From an uncultured Phycisphaerales bacterium (GTDB lineage Bacteria > Planctomycetota > Phycisphaerae > Sedimentisphaerales > Anaerobacaceae): a DNA stretch of 61,879 bases. Below, in pieces: positions 34,753 to 43,918 of this stretch (position 1 is the first letter of the stretch; each line of letters opens with the position of its first letter). Below the pieces are notes generated by a model that saw only the letters and a program-made list of their open reading frames with translations, made no database searches and was not told the origin of the DNA. The stretch spans positions 1 to 61,879 of the forward strand of contig CALEZT010000282.1 in NCBI GenBank assembly GCA_937927975.1, given 5' to 3'. A program made the translations under genes and the position numbers.

Positions 34753-37446
34753 ATGACGAGGGATCCGAATCGCGACAATCCGAGACAAGGTGGACTCCGC
34801 GAACGAATGCGACGCGTCATCTTGTCGGTCCTGGCGCTTGGAGTCGTCTTCCTTGTCCCACTCGCTTATGCGGACGGCCCGCCAGCCGAAATGCTGCGCT
34901 GGACGGAGTTGCCGCCATTGCCGGATGAACTCGGTGTGGCCGGTCCGTTTGTGGGTGTCCATAACAATGCGCTCATTGTTGCAGGGGGAGCGAACTTCGC
35001 CAGACCCTATTGGGAGAGCGAAAAGGTATGGGTGAACGACGCGTGGGTTTTCACGCGTGCCCGGGACGGGTCTTGGGAGTGGAGCACCGGCCTGAAGCTC
35101 GATCGGGAGATCGGTTACGGAGCATCGGTCAGTAGCAGCCGTGGAGTTGTCTGCATGGGGGGGAACAACGCCCGGGAGACGTTCAAGCGGTGTTTCCTTC
35201 TGCAATGGGATTCGCAGAAGAGACAACTCGTTCAGAAACCGTTGCCCGATTTGCCGCAGCCTTGTGGACATGGTGCGGCGGCGATCCTGGGCGAGGTTGT
35301 CTATTTGGCCGGCGGCCAGACCGGCAAAGGATTGGAGACGGCCATGATGAACTTCTGGCGGCTGGACCTGTCGCGGCCGGAAGATGCATGGCAGTGGGAG
35401 GTTCTTCCATCTTGGCCTGGTCCCTCGCGGGCGTTCAATCTGACGGTTGCACAGCACAACGGATTCGATCTGTGCATCTACGTCCTCAGCGGACGACGTC
35501 AACGGCTCGGTATGACGGATGTCCAAGGCATCGAACCTCTTCTCGACGTTTACGAATTCAACCCAGCTCACTTTGACCGTGAGCAGAGGCGCCGGCGAAC
35601 GAATTCCGACGGTACGGGCTCTGTGTCCTCGACGGCTTGGCGTCGACGAGCAGACGCTCCTGTGTCGATTATGGCGGGAACCGGGATCGCTGTGGGGCAG
35701 TCCCATGTGTTCGTGTTGAGTGGGGACGACGGCTCTTTGATGGCGAAGGCCAATGATCTGCAGCTCGACCATCCGGGCTTCCCTAAACGCGTTCTGGCGT
35801 ACCACACCATTACGGATACCTGGGTAAATGCAGGGGTTTCGCCCGCCAACCAGGTCACGACGCAGGCAACCTGGTTCGCCGGGCAGATCATGCTGGTTTC
35901 CGGTGAGATCAAACCTCGGGTGCGCACTGCGAAGGTCTGGAGCGTCGAACCGGTTGTCACAACCCGCCCGTTCGGCGCGATCAATTCGACGGTACTCATC
36001 GCGTATCTTCTGGCCATGCTGGGCGTCGGAGTGTACTTCACCCGAAAGAGCAGGAACACCGATGATTACTTCCGCGGCGGCAAGAAGATGCTGTGGTGGG
36101 CGAGTGGCTGTTCGATCTTTGCCACCATGCTCAGTTCCATCACGTATATGGCCATTCCCGCCAAGGCTTATGCGCAGGACCTGGTCTACTTGGTCGGCAA
36201 TCTGATGATCCCGGTGGTGGCACCCATTGCCATCTACTTGGCGTTGCCGTTCTTCCATCGTATCGACGCCACCAGCGCTTACGAATACCTGGAGAAGCGT
36301 TTCAACCGTCCGGTACGCCTGTTCGCCAGCGTCTCCTTCACGCTGTTTCAGGTCTTTCGGATAGGCATCGTCTTGTCGCTGGCCGGATTGGCGATGACTA
36401 CGATTACTCCGCTGTCACCAGCCGAATCGGTGCTCCTGATGGGTGTGCTCAGTATCATCTACTGTACGCTGGGGGGGGTGGCTGCGGTGATCTGGACCGA
36501 TACCATCCAGACCGTGGTGCTGCTGGGCGGCGCGCTTCTGTGCTTCGGGCTGTTGATTTCCGGGACCGAAGGCGGTGTGCACGCCTTCCTGGCCACCGCC
36601 TGGCAGGACGGCAAACTCAACGCCGCAAACTGGCATATGGACCCGACCAGTGCCTCATTGGCCCTGTGGGTGGTGATCGTGGGCGGCATCGGGCAGAATG
36701 TTTCCTCCTACACAGCGGACCAGGCCGTGGTGCAACGCTACATGACTACACCTAATCAACGCCTGGCGGCCAGGTCCATCTGGACCGCAGCGCTGCTGAG
36801 CATTCCGGCCTCCTTTCTCTTCTATCTCCTCGGCATCGGCCTGTACGTATTCTACAAATCGAATCCACATAGACTCGATCCCACCTTTATGACCGACCAG
36901 ATTCTCCCCCTGTTCATTGCCCATGAGGTGCCCATTGGGATTGCTGGGCTGATTGTGGCCGGCGTCTTCGCGGCGGCCCAATCAACCGTTTCGACCAGCA
37001 TGAATTCGACGGCAACCGCCGTGGTCACCGATTTCCTTCGCCCGTTCGATGTGCTGCAAACCGAGCGAGGCTACCTGCGATGCGCCCGTGTTCTGACATT
37101 GGCCTTCGGCACGGCCGGCACGCTATTGGGGCTGCTGTTCGTCGACCCGGATGTCCGATCGCTGTTTGATCAATTCTTGAAGGTAATCGGGCTGCTCATG
37201 GGTGTTCTGGGCGGTCTTTTCGCCTTGGGAGTCCTGACCCGGCGAGTCCATGGCTGGGCGGCTCTGATCGGCGCCCTGGGCGGTGCTTCGGTCATGGGGG
37301 CGTTGCCGCTCTGCACTCGAATCAACGGCTATCTGTACGCAGCCATTGGAATCACCGTGTGTTTCGTGATCGGCTATGGACTGAGCCTGCTGATACCGCT
37401 GAGGCAGAAGTCGCTGGCAGGTCTGACGATTCACCGCATCGATTGA
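34753..37446 (+). CDS. Kelch sialate-mutarotase-like domain fused to a sodium:solute symporter
   Basis: An 897-residue fusion. GAGG lies 7 bases before the ATG at 34753; upstream TTG/ATG codons lack a site. After a signal peptide (VILSVLALGVVFLVPLAYA), residues ~35-400 are a kelch propeller (GVHNNALIVAGGANFARPYW, MGGNNARETF, VYLAGGQTG) like the circularly permuted YjhT/NanM mutarotases. Residues ~408-897 are an SSS transporter with ~13 membrane helices (NTDDYFRGGKKMLWWASG, GGVAAVIWTDTIQTVVL, AGVFAAAQSTVSTSMNS). The propeller would sit on the outer side of the inner membrane and supply the correct anomer to the attached transporter. It follows the lyase and epimerase, so the likely substrate is sialic acid. 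Confidence 0.9.
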   Translation: MTRDPNRDNPRQGGLRERMRRVILSVLALGVVFLVPLAYADGPPAEMLRWTELPPLPDELGVAGPFVGVHNNALIVAGGANFARPYWESEKVWVNDAWVFTRARDGSWEWSTGLKLDREIGYGASVSSSRGVVCMGGNNARETFKRCFLLQWDSQKRQLVQKPLPDLPQPCGHGAAAILGEVVYLAGGQTGKGLETAMMNFWRLDLSRPEDAWQWEVLPSWPGPSRAFNLTVAQHNGFDLCIYVLSGRRQRLGMTDVQGIEPLLDVYEFNPAHFDREQRRRRTNSDGTGSVSSTAWRRRADAPVSIMAGTGIAVGQSHVFVLSGDDGSLMAKANDLQLDHPGFPKRVLAYHTITDTWVNAGVSPANQVTTQATWFAGQIMLVSGEIKPRVRTAKVWSVEPVVTTRPFGAINSTVLIAYLLAMLGVGVYFTRKSRNTDDYFRGGKKMLWWASGCSIFATMLSSITYMAIPAKAYAQDLVYLVGNLMIPVVAPIAIYLALPFFHRIDATSAYEYLEKRFNRPVRLFASVSFTLFQVFRIGIVLSLAGLAMTTITPLSPAESVLLMGVLSIIYCTLGGVAAVIWTDTIQTVVLLGGALLCFGLLISGTEGGVHAFLATAWQDGKLNAANWHMDPTSASLALWVVIVGGIGQNVSSYTADQAVVQRYMTTPNQRLAARSIWTAALLSIPASFLFYLLGIGLYVFYKSNPHRLDPTFMTDQILPLFIAHEVPIGIAGLIVAGVFAAAQSTVSTSMNSTATAVVTDFLRPFDVLQTERGYLRCARVLTLAFGTAGTLLGLLFVDPDVRSLFDQFLKVIGLLMGVLGGLFALGVLTRRVHGWAALIGALGGASVMGALPLCTRINGYLYAAIGITVCFVIGYGLSLLIPLRQKSLAGLTIHRID

Positions 37447-37570
37447 ACAGCAGATTCATTCCCGTAAGGTGCAATGACCGTCGCGGCGTAAGTACAGGTC
37501 ATAGGGTGTGCACCCTCATCTTCGCTGCCGTCTTTCTGATCCTGGTGTGCTCAGCGGGATGATATGCGAA

Positions 37571-37615
37571 GGGAGTGACAGAGCCAGTCATGATCCTGCC
37601 TCTGTCACCCCTCCC
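37571..37615. terminator. Hairpin between convergent genes, possible bidirectional terminator
   Basis: TGACAGAG pairs with CTCTGTCA (8 bp), extended by GGGAG/CTCCC across a small bulge. It lies between the symporter fusion and the convergent minus-strand gene. There is no T-run, so efficiency is uncertain. Confidence 0.4.
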
Positions 37616-37632
37616 TTGCGAGCTGCGGCATG

Positions 37633-40326
37633 TCATTGTTGAACGAATGTCATCGTCTGGAGTCCCTGTCCCGTCCAGGGGGCTTTCTCGATGCAGCCGA
37701 GCCATTCGAGCACGTTGCCGTCATAGTCGATTCCCAGCAGCGAGAATCCAACCTGATCACCGACCGCGGGCGGGAACAGTTCCGGCGTGAAACCACCCTG
37801 CAATGCGGTCCAGGGAATCCGGACTTCGACCATCCAATCTCCGGTGGCGGCATCCACAGCCGCGGCGTACCGGGTTCCGCTGCCGGCGGCGAAGAGGTCC
37901 TTCGCGAGCCAGCCGCTGAAGACGTTCTGCGCTTTGGGCTGTCCCGTGCCGTCGTCCGGCGCGATGGTTGGGATCAGCATGCCCGCAATGTCCACTTCAT
38001 CGACCGGGCCCAATACGAATTGCAGACAATCCGCGCCGTTGGGCGCGTCCATCGCCGGGCTCACGGCGTCGTCCTGAACCGAAACCGCGGCATAGAGGTG
38101 GGTGCTGTCCCACATGAAGTAGAAGGTTCCCGAGTAGTCCTCCACAGCGTGTTGGGGAGGGCCCACAGCGACAGTCCCCTGGTGGACGACGCCCGGGAAC
38201 CAGGGATCCTCGTCGTCGAGGGTGTCCGCGTTGAGCACGAGAGCCTGGGCCCCTCTGTATTCCGCGGCAGACACCTTGCCGTCGATGACGATCTCCTGGC
38301 CCTCGGCCAGTCTGACGCAGTTCCCCGGCCAGGTACTCGCGGCGACTTGGGCATCCTGCGAAGCCATGACTTCAACAAAGATATCATCCACGTAGATCGG
38401 CGCGCCTGCGGGCAGCTGGGAGAACAGTTGCACGGACAGGTGGGCGCGCTGCGAGGGCTCGTGCTTTGTGACGATGCTGCCTTCAAAAGGCGTCCAGGCA
38501 TCGAGCGCGGGCTCGGCCAGTGGCGACGGGTCGATGTTCTCCTGCGTTGTGCCGGCGAGCAACTCGTTGACTCTCAGCCAAAGGTGGGCGCCCTGGGCCC
38601 AGGAGCTTGCGGGCACGTAGTAGGAGCCCCTTACAGTCACGCGTGCGCCTTTGGGAATTCGCGTGTTCCAGCCGTCGAGACGCTGTTCCACGGCATGCCA
38701 GTTCGCGATTCCCTGGCCCTCGATCTTGAGCGATGTTGCGCCTGTCTGCACCTGCTCGGAGCTTAGGGCGAAGCCTGTGCCAACTTGGCTCCAGGGTTCC
38801 AGAGTCTCCTCGAATTGACCATTGGCGATGTAATCGCCGTAGGTCCGGATCCAATCGATGTCCACCATCATGTAATTCTGGTAGTGGCCTAGGTCCAAGC
38901 GGAAGTTGTTGATCCAACTCGACCAACGCTCAGAGCAATCCATGTATGCGATGAACCACTCGTCCGCCGCCGGGATTTCGAACTGGGGTCCGTTGCCGTG
39001 CCCGCCCGCGGTGTAGAACCAGTAGACCGTGTGCTGGCCGCCGTCGGCCGGCTTGACCATGTCGCTCGCGGCGCCGTTGAAACGCATGCGTGCGGCGATG
39101 CCTGTGATGGCGGGCGAGTAGTAGGGCCCCGCCGGACCGTTCAGGTATGGATCGAACGTGCCGGCAGGCAGGTCCAGCAGCAGTGCGCCCACGGGAGTGC
39201 TGTCTGCGTCCGTCTCGTTGACGTCGAAGAAGGTGATGTCCTGATTGTTCTTGGCGGACCAGCCCTCGGTGTCCCCAGGCGTGTTGAACTCCCAGTGCGT
39301 CCTGTTGTAGGGCCAGTACAGGTCCGCATCGGGAGTGTCCACTTCTCCAATCTCCACGAAAATATCATCGAAATAGAAAAATGCGCCTTGTGCCACACGC
39401 CCGTAGAGCTGCACATCCAAGGCCTGACGCTCGCTTCTGCTGTAGGCCAGTTGCAGTGTGCTCTCGAACTCAAACCACTCGTCGAAGACGGTCACCACGA
39501 TCGGATCGCTGAGCCGTTCCGTCGTGCCGTCGAACTCCCGGATGCGGAACCAAATGGAGGCATCCGCATCCCACGACTCGGACGGGACTTTCAACGCGCC
39601 GCGCAGAGTCACCGGCGCACCCTTGTCCATGTCCAGTCCGCCTTTGATCGGCTGCGCCAGGGCATGGTATTCGCCGGTCCCGATATGCTTGACGGACCAA
39701 TCCAGGGAACGCACGTTGTTGGGCTCGGCGTCGGCGTTGACATTGGGATCGTAGAGGTCCGCGAAGTCGCCTCCGATCACGGTCCAGCCGGCGACGATCT
39801 TCTCGACGTCGTCCCAGAGCTCGAAACTCTCGTTGTTCAGGTGCAGACCCATATAGCGGATCCAGTCGAACTCCACCGTGTACGGCTCCGGCACGTTGTC
39901 CGCCAGATCCACGCGGATGCTGTCGATCGTTCCGGTCCAGTTGGCTTCCTCCGTCATGTCGACGAGAACGCTGGCCCACACGCCGGGCTGCGGCAGGAGG
40001 AACCCTTTCGCAGAAGGACTCGGATTGAAGTAGTAGATGGCGGGTCCCGCCCCGCCGGAGTAGCCGCTGACATCCATGGACGTTCTGACGCGCAGAAGAA
40101 TGCCTGTGATGTCATCGGCATCCCAGGAGCCGTGAGGACCATTGATGTAGGGGTCCAGGATATCGGCTGCGACGGTCGCACGAAGGACTCCATCCTTCGC
40201 TTCCAGCACATCGATCTTATTTGCGACTACCCAGCCTTCCTTGCCGGCATTGAACTCCCAACTCCATCCCGGCACACATGGTATCGTAAGAACAAGGACA
40301 AGTGCGGCGGAGAATACGTACCTCAT
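37633..40326 (-). CDS. Secreted carbohydrate-binding protein: duplicated module + CBM4-like, C-terminal CBM9-like
   Basis: An 897-residue protein whose ATG follows a consensus AAGGAGGT, with a signal peptide (SAALVLVLTIPCVPG). It is built from an internal duplication. A module at ~22-158 (WSWEFN, DPYINGP, ITGILLRVR) plus a CBM4-like jelly roll at ~162-325 ending FYFDDIFVEIG is repeated as ~343-498 (THWEFN, DPYLNGP, ITGIAARMR) plus ~501-665 ending IYVDDIFVEV. Residues ~675-897 are a CBM9/DOMON-like domain (IDGKVSAAEYRGAQAL, FYFMWDSTHLYAAVSVQDDA, WMVEVRIPWTAL). No catalytic domain is seen. It is divergent from the gene at 40671, whose N-terminus carries a third copy of the first module. Confidence 0.8.
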   Translation of the reverse strand: MRYVFSAALVLVLTIPCVPGWSWEFNAGKEGWVVANKIDVLEAKDGVLRATVAADILDPYINGPHGSWDADDITGILLRVRTSMDVSGYSGGAGPAIYYFNPSPSAKGFLLPQPGVWASVLVDMTEEANWTGTIDSIRVDLADNVPEPYTVEFDWIRYMGLHLNNESFELWDDVEKIVAGWTVIGGDFADLYDPNVNADAEPNNVRSLDWSVKHIGTGEYHALAQPIKGGLDMDKGAPVTLRGALKVPSESWDADASIWFRIREFDGTTERLSDPIVVTVFDEWFEFESTLQLAYSRSERQALDVQLYGRVAQGAFFYFDDIFVEIGEVDTPDADLYWPYNRTHWEFNTPGDTEGWSAKNNQDITFFDVNETDADSTPVGALLLDLPAGTFDPYLNGPAGPYYSPAITGIAARMRFNGAASDMVKPADGGQHTVYWFYTAGGHGNGPQFEIPAADEWFIAYMDCSERWSSWINNFRLDLGHYQNYMMVDIDWIRTYGDYIANGQFEETLEPWSQVGTGFALSSEQVQTGATSLKIEGQGIANWHAVEQRLDGWNTRIPKGARVTVRGSYYVPASSWAQGAHLWLRVNELLAGTTQENIDPSPLAEPALDAWTPFEGSIVTKHEPSQRAHLSVQLFSQLPAGAPIYVDDIFVEVMASQDAQVAASTWPGNCVRLAEGQEIVIDGKVSAAEYRGAQALVLNADTLDDEDPWFPGVVHQGTVAVGPPQHAVEDYSGTFYFMWDSTHLYAAVSVQDDAVSPAMDAPNGADCLQFVLGPVDEVDIAGMLIPTIAPDDGTGQPKAQNVFSGWLAKDLFAAGSGTRYAAAVDAATGDWMVEVRIPWTALQGGFTPELFPPAVGDQVGFSLLGIDYDGNVLEWLGCIEKAPWTGQGLQTMTFVQQ

Positions 40327-40670
40327 AATTCAATACCTCCTTCCAAGATGTGAAAGTTGCCCCGGAACGACAGGCCCGGAATCAACAAGCAGGGGGACAA
40401 GGCGGGTTGCGAGAAAGGTCCAGGATGTGATGCACACAGCCTTTGTGCCTGCATGAACTGTGGTTTTCGCAACGGCCATTTGATCATTCCTCCAAATCCG
40501 GACGGCCGAGAGTTGGATGCGGGATCCAATTCCTCCTATCATAAAGGATGGATATGCCCCAGTCAATCCGAGATAAAAAGGACAATCATGACTCGTGGAC
40601 CGTGTATAATCGAGGAAGTCTTGACTGGAGTCGGGTGTGCCCAGCCTGTTTTGGACGTGAGGACCAGGAT
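40327..40670. promoter_or_regulatory. Divergent intergenic region with a candidate operator
   Basis: It separates the CBM9 gene (-) from the gene at 40671 (+). An inverted repeat TTGGAT-GCGGG-ATCCAA occupies 40513-40529, just upstream of a TATCAT (40537-40542) that could serve as a weak -10 box. Both genes may be controlled from here. No gene is seen inside. Confidence 0.35.
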
Positions 40671-43409
40671 ATGAGGAAGGTCAGTGTGACAGCGGCCGTA
40701 GTGGGCACTCTGGTCATCCATCTGGTCTGCGGACGGGCATCGGCAGACATCGTCATTCACTGGGGCTTCTCGAACGGGCTGCAGGGCTGGAAAGGCAACC
40801 ACGACGTGGAGGATCTGACGTGGTCCAGGACCGGCCTGTCGTTCCGGTCCACGGGAGTCGATCCGTGGATCGAAGGGCCAGCCATCCACCTGCCGGGCGA
40901 CCGGCTCACCCGAGTCACTGTCCGTATGAGATCCGCCGCCGACAGTACGGGGGAATTGTTCTACGGCTCTCATTTTCAGGCGGGTCGCTCCGTACGGTTC
41001 ACCGTCAAGGCCGACAATCTCTGGCATGACTACGAACTGGTCATCATGGAGTTGCTGGGAGCCAACACCCGGTTTCGCCTTGATCCGGCCACGACGACTG
41101 GAGAGATCGGGATCGCCTCCATTACGGTGGAGACACTCCCCCTCTGTGAAGACCCGCCGTATCGAGAGCCTTCTCGGTCCGGATTAGCGAGAGGAGAAGT
41201 CGCCGAGGTGTCCTCTGGCTCGCTCAAGATCAAGTATTTCGGTGCCGGGATCGGTGATCTCGTGGTAGAGGTGGACGGTCATGAGGTGGCCACAGCGTAT
41301 GATCGGGAACTCCTGGGTGTGCTGTGTGAGGACGCCGTGGAGTGGCTGGACTTGAAAAACGCTTCCGTCAGCGTCGCGGATGGAAACGGCATCGATTTGC
41401 TGGCGCAACTGGCGGACTCGCGAGGCGCCGTCTGGCGGATCCACAGGACGTTTCGCCCGGGGCCAGTAGACGGGACAGTCCTTGTTGAGGGACGGATTCA
41501 GGCGAGTGACGATCGCGAGGTCGTGTGCCTGCCTTGGCTGACCCTCTTTCCCGGCCTGGGCACATACGGGCCACGCAAGAGTCAAGCTGTGTTGGCAGGG
41601 CTGGAGTACCTCGAGGATGAGCCGAGCAGCAACGAGGCCGACATCACGACCGTGGAGCACATCCGGCGCGTGCCGGACCCGGTCAAGGTGACTTTTCCCC
41701 TGATGGCGATTGCTGCGCAGGAGTGCTATGTGGGCCTGATCTGGGAACCATCCGAGTGGATCGGGCCTTTGTTCGATACGCCGGACACAGTGTTCGGCTC
41801 CGGCGCTCAGGTGATGGGGCTGACGGGGCCTGTCGTCGGGAAGCACCGCTTCGAAAACAGCCTGGTCGCTCACACTCCGGTTCGTCTGGCAGCCAACACG
41901 TTGGTCGCTGTGAAGATATGGATTGTGGGTGGGCAGGGCGCGACAGTCGTGCCGGCCCTGCAGCACTACGTTCGCATTCGAGGACTGCCGCATGTGCCCC
42001 AGGTCGAGGGCGGGCTCCCGGAGGCCGGCGGATTGCTGGCGCATGGCTGGCTGGATTCTGCGATTCAGGAAGGAGGCCTATTCCGCCACGCGGTATGGGG
42101 CGACTCGTTCGGGTTCGGACCTGCTCCCGATGCGGCCATGTTCATGGACTGGCTGGCGGCCAGTCTCGACGATGAGGCGTTGATCCAGGATTTGTCTTTC
42201 GCCCGTGATCTGGCTCTGGCCACCTTGCCGTCGAGTTGGCACTTCGACGGGGGGGTCTCGCATATCCGGCCGCCCACACCTTCGCTGCTGTTTGGCGACG
42301 TCGCGGCTTATGTCGAGCGTCGTCACAATGCGGCACAGAATGCCATTGCGAGTTTTGACTCCCGCGGGATCAAGATCTATCAGCCTGGGACTGTCGATTA
42401 TGGGAAGACCCATTTCGCCAACCATGCCAATGGGTACGGCGCCGGCGATCTGGTCACTGCTCTGGAAGGGGCGACTCTCCGAGCCGATGCGGAGGGGACC
42501 GCGACCGCCCTCGAATTGCTGGACAAACAGACCGTGCTTTATGCGAACACGGTCCCCCGCGGCGCTCAGACCTGGGAGATTCCTCTGCACACGCCCGACA
42601 TTCTGGCCTCCGGCCTGCTCGCCAAGGCCTATACGCTCGGCTTTGTGCTCTCCGGCCGCGAGGATTATCTTGACCAAGCCCGCTACTGGGCCTGGACAGG
42701 AGTGCCCTTCGTATACCTGGTCAATCCGACGGAAGGGGTAGTCGGTCCTTACGCCACGATACCCGTATTCGGGGCTACAGGTTGGCAGGGTTCGTGGTTC
42801 GGACGGCCTGTGCAGTGGTGCGGACTGGTCTACGCCTCGGCGATGCATCAACTGAGTGAATATGATCCGCAGGGACCGTGGCGGCAGATCGCCTCGGGGA
42901 TCACCGCGACCGGGCTCGGGATGGTCTGGTCCGTCGACGACGTGGATCGGCAGGGGCTCCTGCCCGACTACTTCCTCTTGGAGTCTCAGCAGCGCGACGG
43001 ACCGGCGATCAACCCCGGAACCACACAGGCGCACATCGCGGAACTGTTCGATGCGGGTACGATCTACGATGTCCGTCGTGTCCCGGCCACTGGCTGTTTC
43101 ATTCATGCGCCGTGCCGAATCCACCAGATTGTGAAAGAGGACGAGCTCATATCCTTCACGCTGGATGGCTGGGGCGCGCGGCAGGGGCCGAGAGCTTACC
43201 ATGTCTTGGTATCCGGCTGGTCCGGACGTCGGCCTGATGTCACCATGCATAGGCGCGATGAGGGGACAGACACGTCGGAACACGGTATGCCCGCCTCCGT
43301 GAAGTACCTTCCCCTTTCGAAGCTTCTCATCATCGACGTTGCTGGGCCTGTAAGTATCGACATCCGTGGATGGATGTCCCGTAGGGTGCACAAATTCATC
43401 GGGCCGTAA
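40671..43409 (+). CDS. Large secreted protein of unknown function, probable (alpha/alpha) toroid
   Basis: A 912-residue protein. GAGG is 8 bases before the ATG at 40671, and residues 1-25 are a signal peptide. Residues ~26-160 are the same module as in the divergent neighbour (IHWGFSNGLQGW, DPWIEGPA, LTRVTVRMR). A beta-rich central part follows (~180-450). The C-terminal half (~460-800) is helical with paired-helix segments (LVTALEGATLRADAEGTATA, ILASGLLAKAYTLGFVLSGR, YWAWTGVPFVYL) like an alpha/alpha toroid glycosidase or lyase. I do not recognise the family and cannot name catalytic residues. Confidence 0.7.
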   Translation: MRKVSVTAAVVGTLVIHLVCGRASADIVIHWGFSNGLQGWKGNHDVEDLTWSRTGLSFRSTGVDPWIEGPAIHLPGDRLTRVTVRMRSAADSTGELFYGSHFQAGRSVRFTVKADNLWHDYELVIMELLGANTRFRLDPATTTGEIGIASITVETLPLCEDPPYREPSRSGLARGEVAEVSSGSLKIKYFGAGIGDLVVEVDGHEVATAYDRELLGVLCEDAVEWLDLKNASVSVADGNGIDLLAQLADSRGAVWRIHRTFRPGPVDGTVLVEGRIQASDDREVVCLPWLTLFPGLGTYGPRKSQAVLAGLEYLEDEPSSNEADITTVEHIRRVPDPVKVTFPLMAIAAQECYVGLIWEPSEWIGPLFDTPDTVFGSGAQVMGLTGPVVGKHRFENSLVAHTPVRLAANTLVAVKIWIVGGQGATVVPALQHYVRIRGLPHVPQVEGGLPEAGGLLAHGWLDSAIQEGGLFRHAVWGDSFGFGPAPDAAMFMDWLAASLDDEALIQDLSFARDLALATLPSSWHFDGGVSHIRPPTPSLLFGDVAAYVERRHNAAQNAIASFDSRGIKIYQPGTVDYGKTHFANHANGYGAGDLVTALEGATLRADAEGTATALELLDKQTVLYANTVPRGAQTWEIPLHTPDILASGLLAKAYTLGFVLSGREDYLDQARYWAWTGVPFVYLVNPTEGVVGPYATIPVFGATGWQGSWFGRPVQWCGLVYASAMHQLSEYDPQGPWRQIASGITATGLGMVWSVDDVDRQGLLPDYFLLESQQRDGPAINPGTTQAHIAELFDAGTIYDVRRVPATGCFIHAPCRIHQIVKEDELISFTLDGWGARQGPRAYHVLVSGWSGRRPDVTMHRRDEGTDTSEHGMPASVKYLPLSKLLIIDVAGPVSIDIRGWMSRRVHKFIGP

Positions 43410-43918
43410 GCCGAGTGGTTTCGGCCTGTTAGCTCTGAAACTGGGACGAGAGATGGGGCGGCAAGAGCGGGAGGTTCAGAGGGGGCCGGCGTTAGGAGTG
43501 ATCCTTGTTGGGCGTATCTGATGCGGAATATGCGCCTCGGCGCGCACTGCCTCTGTAAACACGATCCGGCAGGAGGAGCGTCACCCCGCTTCGCGATGGT
43601 GAGATTTCAGCAGTTTGCCCAGACGTTCGATGCAGATGATCTCGCCCTGGTTCTCTTCGTGTTGTGGCTCGATGATCTTGTTGATGCCCTACTCGATCTC
43701 GCTTCCACCTTCATGAGATTCCTGCAAGACCGCATCGATCCATCCAGGGCTGAAGGAACGCGACTTGTGGCATAAATCGATACAAGGCAAGTCGGTACTC
43801 TCCAGTTTGCATCCTACGGGAGAAAGGGCCTGTGCCTGCAGAGACACAGGCCCTTCGGACATCCAGGGATTCGACAACCTCCGTGTTGGCGTGTAACGTG
43901 GTCTGGGCTGCGACGGGG
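43410..43918. other. Convergent intergenic region, possibly holding a decayed gene
   Basis: The minus strand around 43590-43750 reads like broken coding sequence: GWIDAVLQESHEGGSEIE, a stop, then GEIICIERLGKLLKSHHREA. No complete gene or known domain is evident. The terminator at 43824-43855 lies at its right end. Confidence 0.35.
43824..43855 (-). terminator. Rho-independent-like terminator of the 43919 gene
   Basis: A perfect 11-bp stem (AAGGGCCTGTG / CACAGGCCCTT) with a 10-base loop, 64 bases beyond the stop of the minus-strand gene. On that strand it is followed by TCTCCC, so the T-tract is weak. Confidence 0.65.

Noticed and set aside
38998..40353. Open frame on the plus strand (451 codons)
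   Set aside because: Antisense to the CBM9 protein with its consensus ribosome site and internal repeats.
43521..43775. Plus-strand frame of 84 codons between convergent genes
   Set aside because: No ribosome site, no motif, and the other strand looks more like decayed coding sequence.
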